Of a DNA stretch of 64,000 nucleotides, positions 31,602-41,939 are shown in pieces. The notes under the pieces are model-generated. The model did not search any database. It worked only from the letters and a program-made list of their open reading frames with translations, and had not been told where the DNA came from. Within the stretch, counting starts at the first letter, position 1, and each line of letters begins with the position of its first letter. Where the stretch lies: NCBI GenBank assembly GCA_002363615.1, contig DEWK01000024.1, forward strand, positions 1 through 64,000, written 5' to 3'. This stretch comes from Lachnospira sp. UBA3212. Lineage in GTDB: Bacteria > Bacillota > Clostridia > Lachnospirales > Lachnospiraceae. The translations under genes were made by a program, and so were the position numbers.

Positions 31602-33104
31602 ATGGCAACCTATATTAACGAACCATCACACACATTTAACGAGTATTTATTAATTCCTGGTTATTCTTCAAGTGAATGCATCCCTAGTAATGTAGATTTG
31701 AAGACTCCTTTGGTAAAATACAAGAAGGGTGAGAAGCCAGCCATTGAGATGTCGATTCCTATGGTGTCTGCAATCATGCAGGCAGTTTCAGATGATAAGC
31801 TCGCTGTAGCACTTGCCAAGTGCGGTGGTATTTCCTTCATCTACGGCTCACAGAGCATTGAAGATGAAGCAGCTATGGTTGCCAGAGTGAAAGCATATAA
31901 AGCAGGATTTGTTCCATCTGATTCGAATGTGAAGGCAGATGCAACTCTTGCAGATATCCTTGCTCTTCGTGAGGAGACCGGTCATTCTACTGTTGCTGTA
32001 ACAGAGGATGGATTGGCTAACGGCAAGCTTGTTGGTATTGTTACAAGCCGTGACTATCGTGTAAGCCGTATGGATCCTTCTACTAAGGTTTCAGAGTTTA
32101 TGACTCCTTATGATGAGTTAGTAGTTGGCAAGGAAGGAATCACTCTTTCAGAGGCGAATGACATTATCTGGGATAAGAAGTTAAATTCTCTTCCAATCGT
32201 AGATGATGAAGGTAGAATCAAGTCTTTTGTATTCCGTAAGGACTATTCAGAGCACAAAGACAATCCGAATGAATTATTAGATAAGAATAAGAGTTATGTA
32301 GTTGGTGCCGGTATCAACACTAGAGATTATGCAGAACGTGTTCCTGCCCTAATTGAAGCCGGTGCAGATGTATTATGTATCGATTCTTCGGAAGGATTCT
32401 CAGATTGGCAGAAGTTTACACTTCAGTGGATTAGAGAAAACTATGGTGACACCGTTAAGGTTGGTGCAGGTAATGTTGTTGACCGTGAGGGCTTCCGTTT
32501 CTTAGCTGACTGTGGTGCTGACTTTATCAAGGTTGGTATCGGTGGTGGTTCAATTTGTATCACGAGAGAGACTAAGGGTATTGGTCGTGGACAGGCAACC
32601 GCTTTGATTGAGGTTTGTGCTGCCCGTGATGAGTATTATGAGGAGACCGGAGTTTACATTCCTGTATGTTCAGATGGTGGTATCGTATACGATCACCACA
32701 TTGCTTTAGCGCTTGCTATGGGTTCTGACTTCGTCATGCTTGGTAGATATTTTGCTCGTTTCGATGAATCTCCAACAGAGAAGCTTTTGATTAATGGCAA
32801 TTATGTAAAAGAGTATTGGGGGGAAGGTTCGAATCGTGCTCGTAACTGGCAGAGATATGACCTTGGAGGAGACAGCAAGTTAAAGTTTGAGGAAGGTGTT
32901 GATTCTTACGTTCCTTATGCTGGTTCCTTAAAGGATAATGTAGAGAAGACTCTTTCAAAAGTTCGTTCCACTATGTGTAACTGTGGTGCCTTAAGTATTC
33001 CTGAATTCCAGGATAAGGCTAAGCTTACCTTGGTTTCATCTGTTTCGATTGTAGAAGGTGGAGCTCATGACGTAATCCGCAAGGAGCACTCGAACGAAAA
33101 TTAA
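31602..33104 (+). CDS. guaB: IMP dehydrogenase
   Basis: The 500-aa enzyme oxidises IMP to XMP, the committed step to GMP. The TIM barrel is interrupted by a pair of CBS domains (about residues 95-215). The catalytic cysteine is in VGIGGGSICITRE, followed by GIGRGQATA, CSDGGIVYDHH and the flap EYWGEGSNRARNWQRY. The GGGSICITRE loop and the C-terminal STMCNCGALSIPE are of the variant seen in clostridia rather than the GPGSICTTR of E. coli. ATG 31602 follows TGGAGG. Confidence 0.93.
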   Translation: MATYINEPSHTFNEYLLIPGYSSSECIPSNVDLKTPLVKYKKGEKPAIEMSIPMVSAIMQAVSDDKLAVALAKCGGISFIYGSQSIEDEAAMVARVKAYKAGFVPSDSNVKADATLADILALREETGHSTVAVTEDGLANGKLVGIVTSRDYRVSRMDPSTKVSEFMTPYDELVVGKEGITLSEANDIIWDKKLNSLPIVDDEGRIKSFVFRKDYSEHKDNPNELLDKNKSYVVGAGINTRDYAERVPALIEAGADVLCIDSSEGFSDWQKFTLQWIRENYGDTVKVGAGNVVDREGFRFLADCGADFIKVGIGGGSICITRETKGIGRGQATALIEVCAARDEYYEETGVYIPVCSDGGIVYDHHIALALAMGSDFVMLGRYFARFDESPTEKLLINGNYVKEYWGEGSNRARNWQRYDLGGDSKLKFEEGVDSYVPYAGSLKDNVEKTLSKVRSTMCNCGALSIPEFQDKAKLTLVSSVSIVEGGAHDVIRKEHSNEN

Positions 33105-33116
33105 GACTTTCCTGGA

Positions 33117-33143
33117 CCTATCGGCTTTGCCGATAGGTTTTTT
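33117..33143 (+). terminator. Intrinsic terminator after guaB
   Basis: CCTATCGGC pairs perfectly with GCCGATAGG around TTT and is followed by T6. Confidence 0.95.
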
Positions 33144-33303
33144 CATGGAAAAAATAAGGGGATGGATGAAAAAGTATATGGCAAATTGCCCAAAAAGAAT
33201 GAAGATATTCCATGGGAAAACGTCATTTCTCTTCATTTTTCGTGAAAAAAGAGAAAAAAATGCCCAAAACCCTTGAAAATCCTAGTTTTTTTACAAAAAA
33301 AGG

Positions 33304-33332
33304 TTGCTAAATCGTTTATAGAAAAGTATAAT
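33304..33332 (+). promoter_or_regulatory. Promoter of the HU gene
   Basis: TTGCTA (33304-33309), 17 bases, TATAAT (33327-33332), 33 bases before the ATG. Confidence 0.8.
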
Positions 33333-33365
33333 GAAACTACTAATAAAGAAGGAGGTTCAAAGATT

Positions 33366-33671
33366 ATGAACAAAACAGAACTTGTAAGCGCAATCGCTGA
33401 GCAGGCTGGTCTTTCAAAGAAGGACGCTGAGGCAGCAGTTAAGGCTTTCGTTAACGTGGTATCAACAGAGTTACAGAAGGGTGAGAAAGTTCAGTTAATC
33501 GGTTTCGGTACATTCGAGACAGGTAAGAGAGCAGCTAGAACTGGACGTAACCCACAGACAGGTGCAGAGATTAAGATCGCTGAGGCAGTAGTACCTAAGT
33601 TTAAGGCTGGATCAGCATTAAAGGATCTTGTAAATACAAAGCCTGCTAAGAAGGCAAAGAAGAAGAAGTAA
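33366..33671 (+). CDS. hup: DNA-binding protein HU
   Basis: The 101-aa protein has the complete HU fold: MNKTELVSAIAEQAGLSKKDAE, LIGFGTFE, the DNA-gripping arm RAARTGRNPQTGAEIKI and VPKFKAGSALKDLV. A short Lys/Ala tail (PAKKAKKKK) extends it beyond the usual 90 residues. ATG 33366 follows AGGAGG; the longer frame from 33273 covers the promoter. It packages the nucleoid. Codon use is strongly biased, fitting high expression. Confidence 0.96.
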   Translation: MNKTELVSAIAEQAGLSKKDAEAAVKAFVNVVSTELQKGEKVQLIGFGTFETGKRAARTGRNPQTGAEIKIAEAVVPKFKAGSALKDLVNTKPAKKAKKKK

Positions 33672-33694
33672 ATTGATTTGATGAATCAAATTTG

Positions 33695-33727
33695 AAGCAC
33701 TCTAAGTTTTACTTTAGGGTGCTTTTC
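33695..33727 (+). terminator. Intrinsic terminator after HU
   Basis: AAGCACTCTAA pairs with TTAGGGTGCTT (one G-U) around an eight-base loop, followed by a T-rich run. Confidence 0.85.
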
Positions 33728-33761
33728 TTTTTGAAATTTGGGCTAGAAAAGGATTTTGTTT

Positions 33762-34361
33762 ATGAAGTTATTAATTGCATCGGATATTCATGGCGATTAT
33801 GAGTGGGCAAGTAAGTTGATGAAGGTATTTGAAGAAGGTGGCTATGCGAAACTTCTTCTTTTGGGAGATATCTTATATCATGGTCCTCGCAATGAGATAC
33901 CAAGTGGTTATCATGTAAAAAAGACCTATGAGCTTTTAAACCAGTACAAGGACCAGATTATTTGTGTAAAAGGAAATTGTGACTCAGAGGTAGATCAGAT
34001 GGTTTTGGATTTCGACATTTCCAAGGAATCTAGAGGAATGTGGGTAGATGAACATCGTTTCCATCTTACTCATGGACACCGGGATCATAAGAAGAACTTG
34101 CCATGGCTTTTTGAAGGAGATGTTTATATTCAAGGGCACACCCACCAGGGCGTGTTAGAAGTTCAAGATGGTGTTTTAATGGTAAACCCAGGTTCGGTTT
34201 CTATTCCGAAAGACGGACACCATTCTTATGTTACTTATGAAGACAATACCTTTACCTTAAAAGATTTTTCAGGACAGGTTCTAAAAGAACTTACCTATGA
34301 AAAGAATAGTGCTTCCCATGATGCACAGTTTCAGACATTATGGTTGGCAGACGAGAGTTAA
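33762..34361 (+). CDS. yfcE: YfcE-family metallophosphoesterase
   Basis: The 199-aa phosphodiesterase has the dimetal motifs SDIHGDY, LLLGDILYHGPRN, VKGNCDSEVDQ, LTHGHR and QGHTHQGV. E. coli YfcE cleaves phosphodiesters with Mn2+; the physiological substrate is unknown. ATG 33762 is chosen over TTG 33756 on homology grounds; a weak AAAAGGA lies upstream. Confidence 0.9.
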   Translation: MKLLIASDIHGDYEWASKLMKVFEEGGYAKLLLLGDILYHGPRNEIPSGYHVKKTYELLNQYKDQIICVKGNCDSEVDQMVLDFDISKESRGMWVDEHRFHLTHGHRDHKKNLPWLFEGDVYIQGHTHQGVLEVQDGVLMVNPGSVSIPKDGHHSYVTYEDNTFTLKDFSGQVLKELTYEKNSASHDAQFQTLWLADES

Positions 34362-34372
34362 TTGACTGACCT

Positions 34373-34402
34373 AAAAAAACCGGGGAATCCCCGGCTTTTT
34401 TT
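34373..34402 (+). terminator. Intrinsic terminator after yfcE
   Basis: CCGGGG pairs with CCCCGG around AAT, flanked by A7 and T7. Confidence 0.93.
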
Positions 34403-34653
34403 AGGAATACAAAAATACGTATGCTTCCTACAATCCCAATTTTTTTAGTGTTACGAATTTCGTGACATTGTATAAAAATCAAATTTATTTTGTTATGAAT
34501 AAGTGGTTTTAAAATTTGGAAAATGATATGGCCGTGTGATAAACTATAAGTGGAGTTCTATTTTTTTTGTATCAGGAATTTGGTCGTTCAAACGGGGATT
34601 GTAATCTGAATTCCATGGTTTTATTAAAAAGAAAGAATTTAAGAGGGATTTAG

Positions 34654-37600
34654 ATGGATAAGACAATTTATGAAGGAATATATGATGGAATGCCAGGGGG
34701 AGTGATGATCTGTCATCCGGAAGAGGAAGTAAAGATACCATATGTCAACCAGGCTCTGTTGGAATTATATGAATGTGATACGAAAGAGCAGTTTGATATT
34801 TTGACGGGAGGATCCTTTGAAGGAACCGTATTCCATGAAGATTTAAAAGAATTGTGGATGCCCCTGTTATCCAAAGAAGAAGGAAGAGAATATAAAGGGG
34901 TAAAACGTGTGACCTATCGGATTGTTACGAGATTTGGACGAATCCGATATGTGGAGACCTTTGGAAAGTTTCATTTCAATGGAGGGAGCAAGGAACATGT
35001 GCTCTTTATAGTGAATGCTGACTTAAAGTATTTAAGTTATGATATTGATCATTTGACGAATCTTCCCGGGATGCAGCGTTTTTTGGAATATGCAGAAAGA
35101 ATGATGGAAGCAGATCGACTTTCGGGGAATTATGAGAATCCCTATTATTATGTATATTTGGATTTGAATAATTTTAAACGCTTTAATGCCAGATATGGAA
35201 TAGCAGAGGGAGATGAGCTGCTTTTGGAAATTTCTAAGATATTAAAAGAAGAATTTCCAGAGGATTTTATTTCTAGATTTTCGGATGATCATTTTACGAT
35301 TCTTACCAAGAATGAGAAGCTGGAAGAAAAATTAAAGAGTGTACAGGATCAAATCGGAGGCCTTTATCCAGAGGGAGCCGTGGGGATTCGCGTGGGAATT
35401 TACAAGGTAAATAAAGACGAACCGGATATTGATGCAGGACTTGCTTGTGATTTGGCAAAAATTGCAGGAGATAGCATTCGAGGTCATGTAGAGAACTTTA
35501 TTTGTTATTATAGCAAGGAATTAAAAGAGAATATGGAACGTCGGGAATATATTTCCGACCATATAGATGAGGCCATTCAAAAGCACTATATCAAGGTATA
35601 TTATCAGCCGGTAGTACGTACAATATCAGGAAATCTTTGCAGTTTAGAGGCTTTGGCCAGATGGGAAGACCCAGTGTATGGATTCCTGCAGCCGGGACAG
35701 TTTATTTCGGTATTAGAGGAAAGCAAGCAAATCTATAAGCTTGATCTTTATATTATTCAGGAAATTTGCCGTAACTATGCAAGGGAGTCATCAGAGGAAA
35801 ATCCAATTGTACCAGTATCTTTCAACCTTTCTCGTTTGGATTTTCTCCTTTGTAATATCTTTGAAGAAATCGAAAAAATCGTGAAACTATATGATGTTCC
35901 TAGAGATATGTTGCCGGTAGAGATTACAGAAAGTCTCTTTATGAAGGATAATAAAAAGATTATTCAGGCGGTTTGGAAATTCAGGAAGGCAGGTTATCAG
36001 GTTTGGATGGATGATTTTGGTAGCGGTTATTCTTCTTTAAATGTTTTAAAGGACTATGAATTTGACGAAATCAAGATTGATATGGACTTTTTGACTAGAT
36101 TTTCAGATAAGTCCCGCCAGATTATTATCTCGGCGGTGGATATGTCAAAGAAGATTGGCTTACAAACCTTAGCGGAAGGAGTAGAAACCAGAGAACAATT
36201 TGAATTCCTACGGACGATTGGCTGTGAAAAGGTGCAGGGGTATCTGTTTGGGAAACCAATGCCATATAAGGAATGTTTGCAAAACTGTATAGACAGTGGA
36301 TTGCAGTTAGAGACCAGACAGTGGAGACACTACTATGATCGGGTAGGAAAGATTAATTTCATTACCGATTCTTCCCTTGCAATTGTGGAGGATGATGGCA
36401 TTGATTTTCATTATTTATTTGCCAATAGTACCTATCAAAAAATACTTTCCCTTGTGCATTCTTCAACTTTAGAAGAGGCGGGACAAACTCTAAATGCCAG
36501 AGAGTATCCAATTGGAAAAATCGTTCGCCAATTGGCGGATCGTGCGGTGATTAGTGGCAAGGAAGAAGGTCTGGTTTATCCGGATCAGGGCTTATATCTG
36601 CGATTGACCATTGAACTGATATCCCAGGTGGAAGATCATCATATCTATCGTTTCAACCTGGAAAATATCACCCATAATCAGGAGCAGGAAACTCAAGAAA
36701 ACCTGGATCTGTATTTAAGATATCTCTATTTGATGTATGATGCGGTTTGGCTTTTACATGTGGAGGAGGATTATTCGGAGGATCTTTTAAATTCTGCAGG
36801 ATACTCTAGAAGTAATCGAATCATGCATGATTTGAAAACATTGAATAGGAAATATACAGAGGAGAACATCTATTGGGAGGATATTCCAAGATATTTGGAT
36901 TTCTCAAAGATGACCAATATTATGCAAAGAGTCATGGAATCGGAAAGCGGTTCGGTAGCAGATTTTTTTCGAACCAAGGATTTGGAAGGGAATTACGTGT
37001 GGAAGCTTCATACTCTCTTTGTTGTTCCAAAGAGTAATGGAAAGAAGTTGCTTTATTCCATAAAAGATTCGCCCCTGGCAAATTCCAAGGTAGCTGGCCA
37101 GTTTATTAAAAATTACGGAGGACTTTTAGGAGAGGATAAAGAAAATATCCCGGATGAAAATATCCTGGAGGACATGAGTGCCTCAGAACTTTGGAAGTTC
37201 TTTATGAATACCACAAGAATTAAATTCTTCTGGAAAGATAAGGATCGACGTTTCGTTGGGGCCAGCCAGAATTTCTTGAATTATTATGGTTTTTCTTCCG
37301 TGGAGGATATTCGAGGAAAGAACGATGAGGATATGGGCTGGCATGTGGAAGAAGGAGACTATATGGCAGATGAACTCCGTGTACTAAAACGGGGGGACCA
37401 TATTACCAATGCACCTGGTAAATGCTTAATTAAAGGAGTGCTTCATAATATTGTGGCTAATAAGGTTCCGATTTATAAAGACGGACGGATTATAGGTCTG
37501 TTAGGATACTTTATTGATGCGGAAGGGGAAGAAACCGAACATGCAGATTTGGAAAAAGTTTCTGTTCTAGATAAGGTTACAGACATGATGAATACCAGAG

Positions 37601-38019
37601 GCATTATAGAGTCGATGTTTGTCTACGCTGAGAATTATCATGTATATGGTCAGGATTATGCTGTGATCAGTTTTTATATGCCTGAGTATAAGCGGATTCA
37701 AAAGACCTATGGAGAAGAGGTAGGAGATAAATTCTTACGAAAAGTAGCAGGAATAATTCTTGGCAACGTAACAACTACGGCAACCATTGGTCGTTTATCG
37801 GAAGCAGAATTTGTATTATTGCTTCGCTTTAAAAAGATTGAGGAGGTTCGAAAAATTACGGATCAGGTAATCGAGGAACTTCAGGATATTCATGAGGTAG
37901 ATGGCAACTCTTGCACAGTATTTGTAAAGAGTCAGATTTCCTTTGGCTCAGGATTTAACAGTGAAAAGGATATTTTTGCATTAATCGCTGAACAATTTGC
38001 AAATCTGCATGAAGGGTAA
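34654..38019 (+). CDS. PAS-GGDEF-EAL-PAS-GGDEF c-di-GMP phosphodiesterase
   Basis: This 1121-aa soluble protein starts with a PAS-like domain (about 1-125) and a GGDEF domain (about 135-285) whose signature is degraded to SDDHF. A complete EAL domain follows (about 305-560) with SLEALARW, NLSRLDF, EITES, DDFGSGYSS, KID and EGVET, so it should hydrolyse c-di-GMP. A linker, another PAS (about 860-970) and a second degenerate GGDEF (GRLSEAEF) end it. Degenerate GGDEF domains often bind GTP or act as regulators. It is the first of three EAL genes in a row, with 30 bases to the next. Confidence 0.88.
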   Translation: MDKTIYEGIYDGMPGGVMICHPEEEVKIPYVNQALLELYECDTKEQFDILTGGSFEGTVFHEDLKELWMPLLSKEEGREYKGVKRVTYRIVTRFGRIRYVETFGKFHFNGGSKEHVLFIVNADLKYLSYDIDHLTNLPGMQRFLEYAERMMEADRLSGNYENPYYYVYLDLNNFKRFNARYGIAEGDELLLEISKILKEEFPEDFISRFSDDHFTILTKNEKLEEKLKSVQDQIGGLYPEGAVGIRVGIYKVNKDEPDIDAGLACDLAKIAGDSIRGHVENFICYYSKELKENMERREYISDHIDEAIQKHYIKVYYQPVVRTISGNLCSLEALARWEDPVYGFLQPGQFISVLEESKQIYKLDLYIIQEICRNYARESSEENPIVPVSFNLSRLDFLLCNIFEEIEKIVKLYDVPRDMLPVEITESLFMKDNKKIIQAVWKFRKAGYQVWMDDFGSGYSSLNVLKDYEFDEIKIDMDFLTRFSDKSRQIIISAVDMSKKIGLQTLAEGVETREQFEFLRTIGCEKVQGYLFGKPMPYKECLQNCIDSGLQLETRQWRHYYDRVGKINFITDSSLAIVEDDGIDFHYLFANSTYQKILSLVHSSTLEEAGQTLNAREYPIGKIVRQLADRAVISGKEEGLVYPDQGLYLRLTIELISQVEDHHIYRFNLENITHNQEQETQENLDLYLRYLYLMYDAVWLLHVEEDYSEDLLNSAGYSRSNRIMHDLKTLNRKYTEENIYWEDIPRYLDFSKMTNIMQRVMESESGSVADFFRTKDLEGNYVWKLHTLFVVPKSNGKKLLYSIKDSPLANSKVAGQFIKNYGGLLGEDKENIPDENILEDMSASELWKFFMNTTRIKFFWKDKDRRFVGASQNFLNYYGFSSVEDIRGKNDEDMGWHVEEGDYMADELRVLKRGDHITNAPGKCLIKGVLHNIVANKVPIYKDGRIIGLLGYFIDAEGEETEHADLEKVSVLDKVTDMMNTRGIIESMFVYAENYHVYGQDYAVISFYMPEYKRIQKTYGEEVGDKFLRKVAGIILGNVTTTATIGRLSEAEFVLLLRFKKIEEVRKITDQVIEELQDIHEVDGNSCTVFVKSQISFGSGFNSEKDIFALIAEQFANLHEG

Positions 38020-38052
38020 CTAAATAGGAACGACACAGAAAGGAGGCAGATG

Positions 38053-40008
38053 ATGTTAACAAGTTTTATTGAATTAGTAGGATTCGAAATTTGCGGGCTA
38101 TTCATCTGTCTTTTTTGTTTGTATTTGATGAGTACCCAAAAGTATCATAGTGGTGCAAGAAAAAAATTATACCGTATGATTCTTTATACCCTATTGGCCT
38201 ATGGGTTATGCTCTATTATGAGTAATGGGTTAGAAATGTTAGATCCGGGAGAGAGACGTTTTATTCTTCAATATTATAGTAAATATTTGGTCTTTGTTTG
38301 TAAGGCAGCTATTTCACCTATGGTGGTGATGTATCTTTTAGAGTATCAGGGAATTCTTACACAGAAAACAAAGCTTTTTCATCTTATAATTATGATACCC
38401 TTCATCATCACAGAGGTATTTGCCTTAAGCAATCCGGCTACCCATGCCCTATTCTATTATGAGGGGTATACGTATTATCGTGGGGACTATATGGATGTGA
38501 TCTATTTAAATGTTCTGTTCTATTTCATCTTGGGAATTGCCATGACCCTGAGCCATGGAAAAGTATCGCCAAAAGATCCGGTAAAGGCGATTATCATTTG
38601 TGTAGTTGCAGCTGGAATTGGGTCGATGATCCAGTCATTTTCGGCAAAGTATATGTTAGCCCTCTTTTTTGAATCCATTTGTATGCTGGGCCTTTATATT
38701 GTGATTGAAGATGAGAATAGTAGCCTGGATCCGGTTACGGAGCTTTATGGCAAGGAAAGATTCTTGCGTCGTAATTTTCAAAATATGCAATTTAAAAGAC
38801 ACTATTCCATCATCGAGGTGGATTGTGCCAACCTAAATATATATCGGAGAGTTTTAAGTTTAGATCATTTTAATAAACTCCTGAAGGTGGTGGCTACCAA
38901 ATTAGTGAGGGTGGCAGATATTGAAGATATTTTTGTTTACCGTACAGGAAAATTCCTTTTGGTATATGATGAGAAGGATGAACTTTCTATTCAGGTAATG
39001 AAAGAAAAAACGACTAGTCTCTACAATGATTTATCGGAATACATTACCGTGGGAGAGATGACAATTTCATTAAGTTACGTTTTGCGAATTATAAGAATTC
39101 CGGATAATTGTTCCGAATTGAAGGACTTAGTTCAGATGATTGAAACCGATGCCACCATAAATATGGGTCATATTAAGGTAATTGCAGGAAAAAAGGTAGA
39201 AGAGTTAAGTCGGGTTCCTAAAATCGAACGAAAACTCCATCAACTGATTAGAGAGGAAGCCTTACCGATTTATTTTGAACCAATTTGGTCGGAAGGAAAA
39301 CAGGGGTATGTTGCCGTAAAGGTGTCTTTAGGTTTTCATGATCAGGAATTGGGAAGGGTAGATGATTCAGAGATTTCACCTATTGTAGAGAAGAATGGTA
39401 TGGTCATTGAGGTGGGGGAATATCTGGTAAGAAAGACGGCAGAATTTATTCAAACCTATCATCCGGAAAAATATGGAGTTACCGTTGTTGAGATGAAGCT
39501 ATCTGTTTACCAATTGTATAATGCAGAATTAATCCGAAGATTCCATGCCATTATGTTAGAACATCAAGTGCCAAAAAATATGGTGAAATTATCGGTATAT
39601 CTTTCTCCGGAAGCCAGTCGTGAGAAGGATAATTTAGACCAACTTTATATAACCATGAGACGATTAGGTTATTCTTTTGTTTTAGATGATTATGGAGAAG
39701 GTAATTCCAACTTGGCACAACTTTTAAGCGATAAATATGAATATGTGAAAATCTATGGGGACTTTTTTAAAGCCAGTATGTATAACAAGACAAATGAGCA
39801 GATTCTTGCAGCCTTGGTAGATAATGTAAAGGAAAACGGTATGATTGTTGTTGCAAAAGGGGTAGATAGCGAGGAATTAAGAGATTATGCCCATTCCATT
39901 GGAGTTACCAATTATCAGGGAAAGGTTGTGGGAGGAATTATGACAGAGGAGGAATATGCTTCCCTTTTAACCCAGGAACAGAAGCAGAAGAAAGGGGGCA
40001 TAAAATGA
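38053..40008 (+). CDS. Membrane protein with degenerate GGDEF and EAL domains
   Basis: The protein has about seven N-terminal membrane helices (residues 1-225), then a GGDEF-fold region with RTGKF at the signature position and an EAL-fold region. The EAL motif itself is replaced by VKVSL, DDFG became DDYG and EGVET became KGVDS. It is thus expected to be catalytically dead and to act as a receptor or partner. AGGAGG at 38041 fits ATG 38053 better than ATG 38050. Its stop overlaps the next gene, a close paralogue with an intact EAL, by four bases. Confidence 0.83.
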   Translation: MLTSFIELVGFEICGLFICLFCLYLMSTQKYHSGARKKLYRMILYTLLAYGLCSIMSNGLEMLDPGERRFILQYYSKYLVFVCKAAISPMVVMYLLEYQGILTQKTKLFHLIIMIPFIITEVFALSNPATHALFYYEGYTYYRGDYMDVIYLNVLFYFILGIAMTLSHGKVSPKDPVKAIIICVVAAGIGSMIQSFSAKYMLALFFESICMLGLYIVIEDENSSLDPVTELYGKERFLRRNFQNMQFKRHYSIIEVDCANLNIYRRVLSLDHFNKLLKVVATKLVRVADIEDIFVYRTGKFLLVYDEKDELSIQVMKEKTTSLYNDLSEYITVGEMTISLSYVLRIIRIPDNCSELKDLVQMIETDATINMGHIKVIAGKKVEELSRVPKIERKLHQLIREEALPIYFEPIWSEGKQGYVAVKVSLGFHDQELGRVDDSEISPIVEKNGMVIEVGEYLVRKTAEFIQTYHPEKYGVTVVEMKLSVYQLYNAELIRRFHAIMLEHQVPKNMVKLSVYLSPEASREKDNLDQLYITMRRLGYSFVLDDYGEGNSNLAQLLSDKYEYVKIYGDFFKASMYNKTNEQILAALVDNVKENGMIVVAKGVDSEELRDYAHSIGVTNYQGKVVGGIMTEEEYASLLTQEQKQKKGGIK

Positions 40009-41939
40009 GTGATTTTAACGTATCCTTAATTGGAAAAATATCATTTGATAGCTGTGGAGTAATTCTTACCATAGTATGTTTGGTTTATTGTTATATTCAA
40101 AGGGCCGTAAAGAGCCGCCGAAGAAGGATTTATATTACCCTTGCCATATTAACTTTGATTAGTGCAAGTGCGGCAACTACCACTGGTATCATGGGAAAAT
40201 TTGTTTTGACCGGAAAGATTGTTTATGTCCAGTACCTGTGTCACTATTTATATTTCTTTTCTCATAATATGACAGCCCTTTATATGGCGGCCTATGTAAT
40301 GGAAAATAATGGTATTTTGGGACGAATGAACCGGTTCCAATATATTATCATGGGGATTCCTTGTTTTATTGCTGAGGTAATTATCCTATTAAATCCCTTG
40401 TTTCATAAGGTATATTATCTGGATGAATATAATGTGTATGTACGTGGGCCGTGGATGCCGCTTATTTATTTGCTTTCGGCAGTTTATTTTCTCTTAGCGA
40501 TTATCTCTGCTCTCTTTTATACCGATGAGGCATCCAGGATAAATCCGGTTTCCTTGTATGTAATGCTTGGAATCGCAGGGGCCGGAATTTTAATTCAGAT
40601 GTTAGTTCCGGAACTTTTGTTGGAAATGTTTGCCCAGTCGCTGGTGCTTATCGGATCTTTTTTATTGATTGAGGATGAGAAAACTTATCTGGATCTTATG
40701 ACGGGAAGTCTAAGGCGTTCCGTATTTTTAAATAATACCAAGCGACTTTTAAATTACAAGGAAGAATTCTATGTGATTCAAATTCATTTGAATAATATTC
40801 AAATCTTCCACCGACTCCTTCCATCGGATGAGGTAACCAATTTGTATTACAGCATTGGGGATTACTTGAAAAGATATGTTTCTTCGTCCAATTTATTTAC
40901 CTATGACTATGAACAACTTTTGGTTCTCTTGGAGCATACCACCGAAACAGAGGCCAATGAGCTGACGGGACGGATTATTGCCCGCTTTAAGGAACCATGG
41001 AATATCTCTGGAAATGATTTCAACATTAATGTATACGCCAGTTATTTTAGCTCTCCTGAGGATGCGAATGACCTAGATACCATTGTAGACCTGCTTGAGT
41101 CTATTGACGTGAATGCCAATGAGGCCGGAAGACAGGGACGAATCAATAAAGCCAAGAGCCGGCCAGAGATAGAACGAACCATTCAAAATGCCTTGACCAA
41201 TGAACAGTTTGAAGTCTACTATCAGCCGATCTGGTCAGCACAGGAGGATAAGATTATTGCAGCAGAAGCCCTGGTCCGTATGCGAGACGACAAAGGAGAA
41301 TTTGTTTCTCCGGAACTTTTTATTCCCATTGCCGAAAAAAATGGTTTGATTTCAGAAATCGGAGAGTATGTTTATGAAACAACCTGTAAATTCTTATCGG
41401 AACTTCAGTATTTAAATATAGGCTTAAAGTATATTGAGATTAATTTATCCTACTATCAATTTTTAAATTATAATTTTATTAATCGCCTGGAAGAAATTCG
41501 AAAGCAATATAAGGTGCCGGTGGATATGATTAATCTTGAGGTAACGGAATCAGAGGTGGAGTATGCAGATGACCGTATGCTGCGGGAGTCCCTGGAACGT
41601 ATGAGGGGGCTGGGTTATACCTTTTCTTTGGATGATTTTGGTACCGGTTTTTCCAATATTGATCGTTTGCTTAGTAAGAATTATAAAAATATTAAGATTG
41701 ATCGGTCGATTCTTTTAAAAAGTGAAGAGAGCAAACAGGCAGAACATATGCTGGCGGCCATGATCAGTTCCATTCGACGGATGGGGATGCATATTATCCA
41801 GGAAGGAGTCGAAACAGAGGAGCAAAAGGAAAAAATTGTTTCCTATGGAGGAGATTTGATTCAGGGATATTATTTTTCACAGCCAATAAATAAAGATGAA
41901 TTTTTAGAATATGTGAAGGGATATAATTTGACAGCATGA
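40005..41939 (+). CDS. 7TM-GGDEF-EAL membrane protein, likely active c-di-GMP phosphodiesterase
   Basis: The 644-aa protein has the same layout as its neighbour: seven membrane helices (about 1-225), a degenerate GGDEF domain and an EAL domain. Here the EAL residues are intact: AAEALVRM, NLSYYQF, EVTES, DDFGTGFSN, KID and EGVET, with QGYYFSQP at the end. It should degrade c-di-GMP at the membrane. Start overlaps the previous stop (ATGA) and its own stop overlaps glpK (ATGA), coupling it to glycerol kinase. Confidence 0.88.
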   Translation: MSDFNVSLIGKISFDSCGVILTIVCLVYCYIQRAVKSRRRRIYITLAILTLISASAATTTGIMGKFVLTGKIVYVQYLCHYLYFFSHNMTALYMAAYVMENNGILGRMNRFQYIIMGIPCFIAEVIILLNPLFHKVYYLDEYNVYVRGPWMPLIYLLSAVYFLLAIISALFYTDEASRINPVSLYVMLGIAGAGILIQMLVPELLLEMFAQSLVLIGSFLLIEDEKTYLDLMTGSLRRSVFLNNTKRLLNYKEEFYVIQIHLNNIQIFHRLLPSDEVTNLYYSIGDYLKRYVSSSNLFTYDYEQLLVLLEHTTETEANELTGRIIARFKEPWNISGNDFNINVYASYFSSPEDANDLDTIVDLLESIDVNANEAGRQGRINKAKSRPEIERTIQNALTNEQFEVYYQPIWSAQEDKIIAAEALVRMRDDKGEFVSPELFIPIAEKNGLISEIGEYVYETTCKFLSELQYLNIGLKYIEINLSYYQFLNYNFINRLEEIRKQYKVPVDMINLEVTESEVEYADDRMLRESLERMRGLGYTFSLDDFGTGFSNIDRLLSKNYKNIKIDRSILLKSEESKQAEHMLAAMISSIRRMGMHIIQEGVETEEQKEKIVSYGGDLIQGYYFSQPINKDEFLEYVKGYNLTA

